From positions 1 to 11,138 of the forward strand of contig CAKQNH010000076.1 of the NCBI GenBank assembly GCA_934255105.1: a DNA stretch of 11,138 nt, read 5' to 3'. Positions within the stretch are counted from its first letter, which is position 1; each line of letters starts with the position of its first letter. The notes below the pieces were generated by a model. That model saw only the letters and a program-made list of their open reading frames with translations, was not told the DNA's origin and did not search any database. Positions 7,507-11,138 of the stretch are shown here, in pieces. A program made the position numbers and the translations under genes. Origin of the DNA: an uncultured Pirellulaceae bacterium (GTDB lineage: Bacteria; Planctomycetota; Planctomycetia; Pirellulales; Pirellulaceae).

Positions 7507-9053
7507 CGCAGCTAGCCATCACCGCCGAGTTCTTAGAGTCACTGGCTAAACTACCCAATCGGCTTCAGAAGAAAGTGCGCGAGTTCACTCGCAAGTTCGT
7601 TGAGAATTCACATTCCTCGGCAATCAACTACGAGAAAATCAACAACGTTCTCGACCAGCGCGTCAGGACGGTCAGAATCGATCAACAGTATCGAGCAATC
7701 GTTCTGCACCCTAGTGAAGGGGATGTGCACGTCATGTTGTGGGTGGACAACCACGACGAAGCGATGGCTTGGGCCAGCAAGAAGCGATTTGATGTGAACC
7801 CAGAGACGCATGCATTTCAAATCTATGACCCTGCTGCTGTCGACGAGGTATCGCGGACGATGCGGCAGGACCGGAATGAAGTAGCATCAGGGGATGCTGA
7901 TGCGATAGATGCCACCCGGTTATTCCAGCAACATTCAGGTCAAACCTTGGTGTCACTTGGAGTGCCCGAGGTACTGGTTCCCGCCGTCCGTGAAGTCTGC
8001 AACCTGGACGACTTGCAGGCGATAGCTCGCCATCTTCCTGCCGAAGCGGGAGAAGCACTGTATTGGCTGGCTGACAATGTGCCAGTGGATGAGATTCTGG
8101 CAGCGGTGTCGATCCCGTCCGGTAGAACCAGCGTACCATCGGTCGAAGAATCCCTGGAACATCCCGATAGTCGGCGGCGACTGGTAAAAATCAAGTCGGT
8201 AGACGACCTAGAGCGAGTACTGGATGCTTCGCTCGAACAGTGGCGAATATTCTTACATCCAACACAACAGGCTATGGTTGGCATGGATGCGGCCGGCCCG
8301 GTGATCGTCGAAGGTGGTGCCGGAACTGGAAAAACCGTAGTCGCCTTGCACCGAGCAAAGCATCTGGCACTGAGTGTCTTCCAGAACTCATCGGATCGAA
8401 TACTTTTTACGACCTTTACGGCGAACCTAGCGGAGGCTATTTCTAGGCAGCTCGATCTATTGTGTGGAGCGGAACGTAGCAGGATTGAAGTCGTACATAT
8501 TGACCAACTTGCGCGGCGGATGCTCGATGACGCGCATGTCGAGATCGCATCCTCTGCAGACTTGATGCACTGTTGGGATCTTTCCGTAACTGAGAACTGT
8601 CCATTATCGGCGCCCGAGCTGCAGCATGAGTGGACCTATGCGATCGAGGTTCGCGGGATTTCCGACGAGCGTCAGTACTTGCGTATGTCGCGCATCGGCC
8701 AGAGTCAATCGCTCGATCGTTTGCAACGGAAGCGAGTATGGGAGGCTTTTGAAGCCTTCCAATCGAATATGAAAGCTCGTGGATTACAGGTGTGGTCATC
8801 AGTGGTTCGGGACGCTACGAAGAATAGCGTTTCCCAGGGGCCCAAATATGCGGCTGTCTTGGTCGACGAGTCGCAAGATTTCACTGCGCCGGCTTGGCGG
8901 CTCATTCGGTCGCTCGCCAAACCAGGTAAAAACGACCTGTTTCTGGTTGGCGATGCAAACCAGCGAATCTATGGCAGTCCCATTCGCCTGAGCGAATGTG
9001 GAATCGACGTTGGCGACCGCCGGCATGTGCTGCGCGTCAAGCTTGCGGGCTGA
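7503..9053 (+). CDS. RelE/ParE-like domain fused to UvrD-type superfamily 1 helicase, 3'-truncated (probably inactive)
   Basis: Residues 1-95 have the RelE/ParE toxin fold pattern: two N-terminal helices, then the strands 'VRTVRIDQQYRAIVLH' and 'VHVMLWVDNHDEAMAWA'. Canonical toxin catalytic residues cannot be assigned with confidence. A linker of about 160 residues leads to the UvrD motor: 'HPTQQAMV' (Q motif), Walker A 'GGAGTGKT' (271-278), motif Ia-like 'TTFTANLA', Walker B 'DESQD' (455-459) and motif III 'LVGDANQRIYG' (481-491). The protein then ends at residue 516. The family should continue through a conserved 'NYRTT'-like segment and motifs IV, V and VI, which form the second RecA-like domain. 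The sequence departs from the family pattern after 'VLRV' (about base 9039), and only 'KLAG' precedes the stop. Downstream DNA in all frames shows recombinase, not helicase, remnants. A helicase without motifs IV-VI should not hydrolyse ATP productively, so this is likely a pseudogene, though the RelE-like part could still be made. It overlaps the upstream helicase gene by 4 bp. Confidence 0.85.
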   Translation: MTQLAITAEFLESLAKLPNRLQKKVREFTRKFVENSHSSAINYEKINNVLDQRVRTVRIDQQYRAIVLHPSEGDVHVMLWVDNHDEAMAWASKKRFDVNPETHAFQIYDPAAVDEVSRTMRQDRNEVASGDADAIDATRLFQQHSGQTLVSLGVPEVLVPAVREVCNLDDLQAIARHLPAEAGEALYWLADNVPVDEILAAVSIPSGRTSVPSVEESLEHPDSRRRLVKIKSVDDLERVLDASLEQWRIFLHPTQQAMVGMDAAGPVIVEGGAGTGKTVVALHRAKHLALSVFQNSSDRILFTTFTANLAEAISRQLDLLCGAERSRIEVVHIDQLARRMLDDAHVEIASSADLMHCWDLSVTENCPLSAPELQHEWTYAIEVRGISDERQYLRMSRIGQSQSLDRLQRKRVWEAFEAFQSNMKARGLQVWSSVVRDATKNSVSQGPKYAAVLVDESQDFTAPAWRLIRSLAKPGKNDLFLVGDANQRIYGSPIRLSECGIDVGDRRHVLRVKLAG

Positions 9054-9445
9054 AACGGGCGGTTGCATCCCCAGTGAGTCCCCAGTTTTTGCCGCCTTTT
9101 GGACGTCACCGTCAGGTAGGGCTTGTGCGCGACGTTGTGCGTATGGCCCATCCATGCACAAACCTTCCTTATAATGGCGTGGACTTGCTCTAGCTTCGTC
9201 TGCCTGCTGGAGCGACAGTTCTGCAACGGTTTCACCCACGGCTATGCGTCAGGCTCAATCACCGTTCGGCCAGCAGTACGTCGATATTGCAGTACGTCGA
9301 TATTATTGGCGAACTGCTCTGCCGTTTTCTTAGTCACTTGGCGCAGGGGGAAAGTCATCTTATCCCTGTCGTAGTACGTATTCCCTTGGCAATTAAGGCA
9401 TATACCGAATTCCTCCTCGAGCGCGTGAGAGAATCCAGGAAATCC
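9040..9445 (-). pseudogene. Decayed tyrosine recombinase (integrase) remnant, internally deleted
   Basis: Reading the minus strand from 9445 downwards, an N-terminal-like piece appears first: 'MTFPLRQVTKKTAEQFANN' (ATG at 9358-9356), followed by 'IDVL' (to about 9290). It matches the pattern of the DNA-binding arm of phage-type integrases ('RLGxVxKKxAExxxxxxxxLL'). The catalytic C-terminus follows directly in the same frame after an in-frame TAG (9244-9242): 'PWVKPLQN' and 'RSSRQTKLEQ' (9241 to about 9185), then 'CAWMGHTHNVAHKPYL' (9160-9113). That last piece carries the conserved His of 'WxGH' and the likely nucleophile Tyr (9118-9116). After 'LTVT' (about 9103) the match shifts frame to 'DVQKAAKTGDSLG', typical of integrase tails. 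Most of the core, including the first catalytic Arg region, is missing. The remnant lies back to back with the broken UvrD gene, so I infer an old integration or excision scar. The calls rest on motif recall, not alignment; the C-terminal half is the surer part. Confidence 0.72.
9273..9304. repeat. Perfect 16-bp tandem duplication
   Basis: The unit GCAGTACGTCGATATT occurs at 9273-9288 and again immediately at 9289-9304 with no mismatch. It lies inside the integrase remnant. Removing one copy restores the minus-strand frame to 'ANNIDVLLAER', which is what the integrase N-terminal arm would be expected to show ('LLAxR'). The duplication is therefore best read as a frameshifting replication-slippage event in a dead gene, not as a binding-site array. 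Confidence 0.9.
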
Positions 9446-9459
9446 AATGTAAACGGGCT

Positions 9460-9476
9460 GCGATCGGGGCTATCGC
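9460..9476 (-). terminator. Weak candidate terminator hairpin after the SNF2 gene
   Basis: On the minus strand, 18 bases after the SNF2 stop codon, GCGAT and ATCGC arms flank a 7-base loop. The short run 'GTTT' follows a few bases later. The stem is only 5 bp and there is no proper U-tract, so this is a possibility only. No better terminator is visible between the two convergent genes. Confidence 0.22.
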
Positions 9477-9494
9477 GGGCGGGATCGGCGATGA

Positions 9495-11138
9495 TCAGCC
9501 CAGCAGTCTGGCGAGGGTGGTGGCAAGGTCGCGCAGGGCGGCGTCGCTGTCTAAGCTGATCTTCAACTGTGGACGTCCTTGTTCGTCTCGCTCGATTGCT
9601 TCGCTCAACTTGCTCGTCAATGCATCGACCTTGGCCTGATCTGGTTCAGTGGCTGCATTGCCGACCAGGCCACCGGCCAAAGCTAAGGCTGCGGACAACA
9701 ATTGTCCGCCGGCCTGGGCGACCTGCTCGCGACGCTTTTCTCCAGCCATGCGCTCTGCTTCCGCTACCACGCGTCGCTGTTGGCTCTCGTCCACCGGCGC
9801 GGCCAACTTGGGCGGCAAGATCAATTCCAAACGCCGCTTCAAATCCTCCATGCCGCTCTGCATGGCGACTTCATCGATCTGGCTGTCCATGTTGATCGAC
9901 GCATCGGCCAGATCCTGCTTGGCTGCCAGCGTGGTCAGCAAGCCCTCTTCGATCGTCGGGTAAGCCGCGTTGGTGGTCACAAATTTGTAGATGTGCACCG
10001 GTTGCTTCTGCCCCATGCGGTAGGCGCGCGCGATGCGCTGCTCCAGCACGGCCGGGTTCCACGGTAGATCGACATTGACAACCGTATTAGCGGCTTGCAG
10101 ATTCAGGCCCGTCGATCCAGCGTTGGTCATGCAGATCACTCGGCAGGCAGGGGCATTCTGGAATTTCGACACGATGGCAGCTCGCCTCTTTTGTGGCACG
10201 CTGCCGTCTAGTCGTACATAATCACAGCCCATTTCGTCCAACCGAGATTCGATGCGGTCCAACATTCGCCGCCACTCGCTGAACAGCACGATCTTGCGCG
10301 TTGGATCAGCGGCCAACTCGGCCATTACCTCGGTGATCCTCTCCAGCTTGCTGCTGTACTCGGACGCCTCCTGATCGCACAAGTAGGTGCTGTCGCATGC
10401 CATCCGCGCCATCAGCAAGCACTTCTGCATTAACAGACGGTCCATCTCTGTCATGAACTTTTTGGCAGCGATTTGCGCTACCGTACGCACCGCGCCATCA
10501 TGGATCTCAAGTTGTTCGGCTGTCGCCTGGCAACAAATGACTTGATCGGTTCGGTCGGGCAATTGGCGAGCGACTTCCGACCTAGTGCGTCTGAGCAGGA
10601 TGGGCTGCATCGTTTTTCGCAGCGTATCCAAGTTGCGATAGGCCAGCGTCTTACCCCGCTCATCGACCACGTGGTGATTGTGAAAGAATCGATAGGCAGG
10701 CCCCAGTAGATCGTCGTCGACAAACCGCGATATGGTGAACAGTTCTCCCAAGCGATTCTCTAGCGGTGTTCCGGACAAGACCAGCCGGAATGGACTTTCC
10801 AACTGTCGGATGACGTTGCTGGTCTTGGATTCGTAATTCTTAATCCGCTGCCCCTCGTCCAAGATGATCAGGTCCCAGGGGACGTTTTCGATAGCCGAGT
10901 AGTCACGCAGCACCTGTTCATAATTGCAGATCGTGAAGAACTTGTCGCTGTGATATTGCTCGATGCGTTCACTTCCGTTGCCCAGCACGATTTGTGTTGA
11001 ACGTCCGGAGAACTTGGCGATCTCTCCCCGCCACTGACTTTTCAGCGAAGCTGGGCAGACGATCAGCACGCGACGGATTTCAGCCAAGCGAGCGAGCAAC
11101 TCCGCCGTGCCGATGCCTTGAATCGTCTTGCCTAGCCC
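9495..11138 (-). CDS. SNF2-family DEAD/DEAH helicase, 5' partial
   Basis: The frame runs open to the window edge. Its first visible residues, 'GLGKTIQGIGTAELLAR', are Walker A without the usual leading D-x-M, so the start and any N-terminal domain lie beyond base 11138. Motif Ia-like 'LIVCPASLKSQW' follows, then motif II 'DEGQ' (10859-10848), motif III 'SGTPLENR' (10775-10752), and the C-lobe with 'VLFSEWRRML', motif V 'TNAGSTGLNLQ' (10127-10095) and motif VI 'QRIARAYRMGQ' (10040-10008). All core motifs are intact. About 150 further residues follow motif VI: a charged helix ('ESQQRRVVAEAERMAGEKRR'), an Ala/Gly-rich hydrophobic stretch, and a C-terminal helix ending 'TTLARLLG'. SNF2 proteins translocate on double-stranded DNA and remodel protein-DNA complexes; bacterial ones include the DISARM class 1 protein DrmD and also general RNA polymerase or repair factors. 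The gene points toward the helicase pair from the other strand and sits beyond the recombinase scar, so it need not belong to the same system. The SNF2 assignment is certain; the role is unknown. Confidence 0.9.
   Translation of the reverse strand, partial: GLGKTIQGIGTAELLARLAEIRRVLIVCPASLKSQWRGEIAKFSGRSTQIVLGNGSERIEQYHSDKFFTICNYEQVLRDYSAIENVPWDLIILDEGQRIKNYESKTSNVIRQLESPFRLVLSGTPLENRLGELFTISRFVDDDLLGPAYRFFHNHHVVDERGKTLAYRNLDTLRKTMQPILLRRTRSEVARQLPDRTDQVICCQATAEQLEIHDGAVRTVAQIAAKKFMTEMDRLLMQKCLLMARMACDSTYLCDQEASEYSSKLERITEVMAELAADPTRKIVLFSEWRRMLDRIESRLDEMGCDYVRLDGSVPQKRRAAIVSKFQNAPACRVICMTNAGSTGLNLQAANTVVNVDLPWNPAVLEQRIARAYRMGQKQPVHIYKFVTTNAAYPTIEEGLLTTLAAKQDLADASINMDSQIDEVAMQSGMEDLKRRLELILPPKLAAPVDESQQRRVVAEAERMAGEKRREQVAQAGGQLLSAALALAGGLVGNAATEPDQAKVDALTSKLSEAIERDEQGRPQLKISLDSDAALRDLATTLARLLG

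Noticed and set aside
7127..7558. 143-codon open frame on the minus strand across the helicase/UvrD junction
   Set aside because: It has no family-like motif and overlaps the coding sequence of two well-supported genes; a shadow frame.
9170..9175. TATAAT box in the gap between the convergent genes
   Set aside because: There is no -35 element at proper spacing and no gene reads from it; it is antisense to the integrase remnant and explained by its codons.
9273..9304. Start of a CRISPR array or iteron set
   Set aside because: There are only two copies, directly abutting without spacers, and the duplication is explained as slippage inside a dead integrase gene.
9054..9494. Missing UvrD 3' half hidden by a frameshift downstream of the stop
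   Set aside because: None of the plus-strand frames here shows motifs IV-VI or the expected NYRTT-like segment; the region reads instead as minus-strand integrase remnant.
11097..11099. TTG at 11099 (minus strand) as the start of the SNF2 gene
   Set aside because: Walker A residues GLGKT lie upstream of it in the same frame, so this is an internal Leu codon.

Overview
The window is an 11.1 kb piece of what looks like a bacterial genome-defence island. It is most likely from a planctomycete or similar environmental bacterium. That guess rests on moderate-to-high GC, weak ribosome binding sites, the style of the tyrosine-recombinase remnant and the large multi-domain helicases; no rRNA or other marker gene is present to confirm it.

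Layout. (1) Bases 2-1618 (+) are the 3' part of a gene for a STAND/AAA-type NTPase with a winged-helix segment and a C-terminal phosphoribosyltransferase-like (PRTase-CE type) domain; its 5' end lies outside the window. (2) After a 113 bp spacer, bases 1732-7506 (+) encode a 1924-residue superfamily 2 helicase of the DUF1998/MZB group (relatives: DruE of Druantia, DrmA/DrmB of DISARM, MrfA), with extra zinc clusters and a C-terminal Vsr/DUF559-like nuclease domain. (3) Overlapping it by 4 bp (ATGA), bases 7503-9053 (+) encode a RelE/ParE-like domain fused to a UvrD-type superfamily 1 helicase. This gene is cut off after the Walker B and 'GDxxQ' motifs, so half of the motor is missing. (4) Bases 9040-9445 hold, on the minus strand, a decayed tyrosine recombinase. 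N- and C-terminal fragments of the integrase remain, but nearly all of the middle is deleted, and a 16-bp tandem duplication, a stop and a frameshift are visible. (5) Bases 9495-11138 (-) are most of a SNF2-family helicase that converges on the other genes; its 5' end, just before Walker A, lies outside the window.

How the parts fit. The large DUF1998 helicase and the RelE-UvrD helicase form a translationally coupled pair, probably acting together on foreign DNA, with the Vsr-like domain as the candidate cutting activity. The upstream STAND-PRTase gene is a plausible sensor/effector partner on the same strand, but its spacing and base composition suggest it may be a separate module. The UvrD gene stops exactly where the recombinase remnant begins, which suggests that integration or excision of a mobile element cost this cluster its UvrD 3' half. 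The pair may therefore be inactive in this genome. The combination does not match a standard Druantia or DISARM operon that I can name and is the best candidate for an undescribed or variant defence system.
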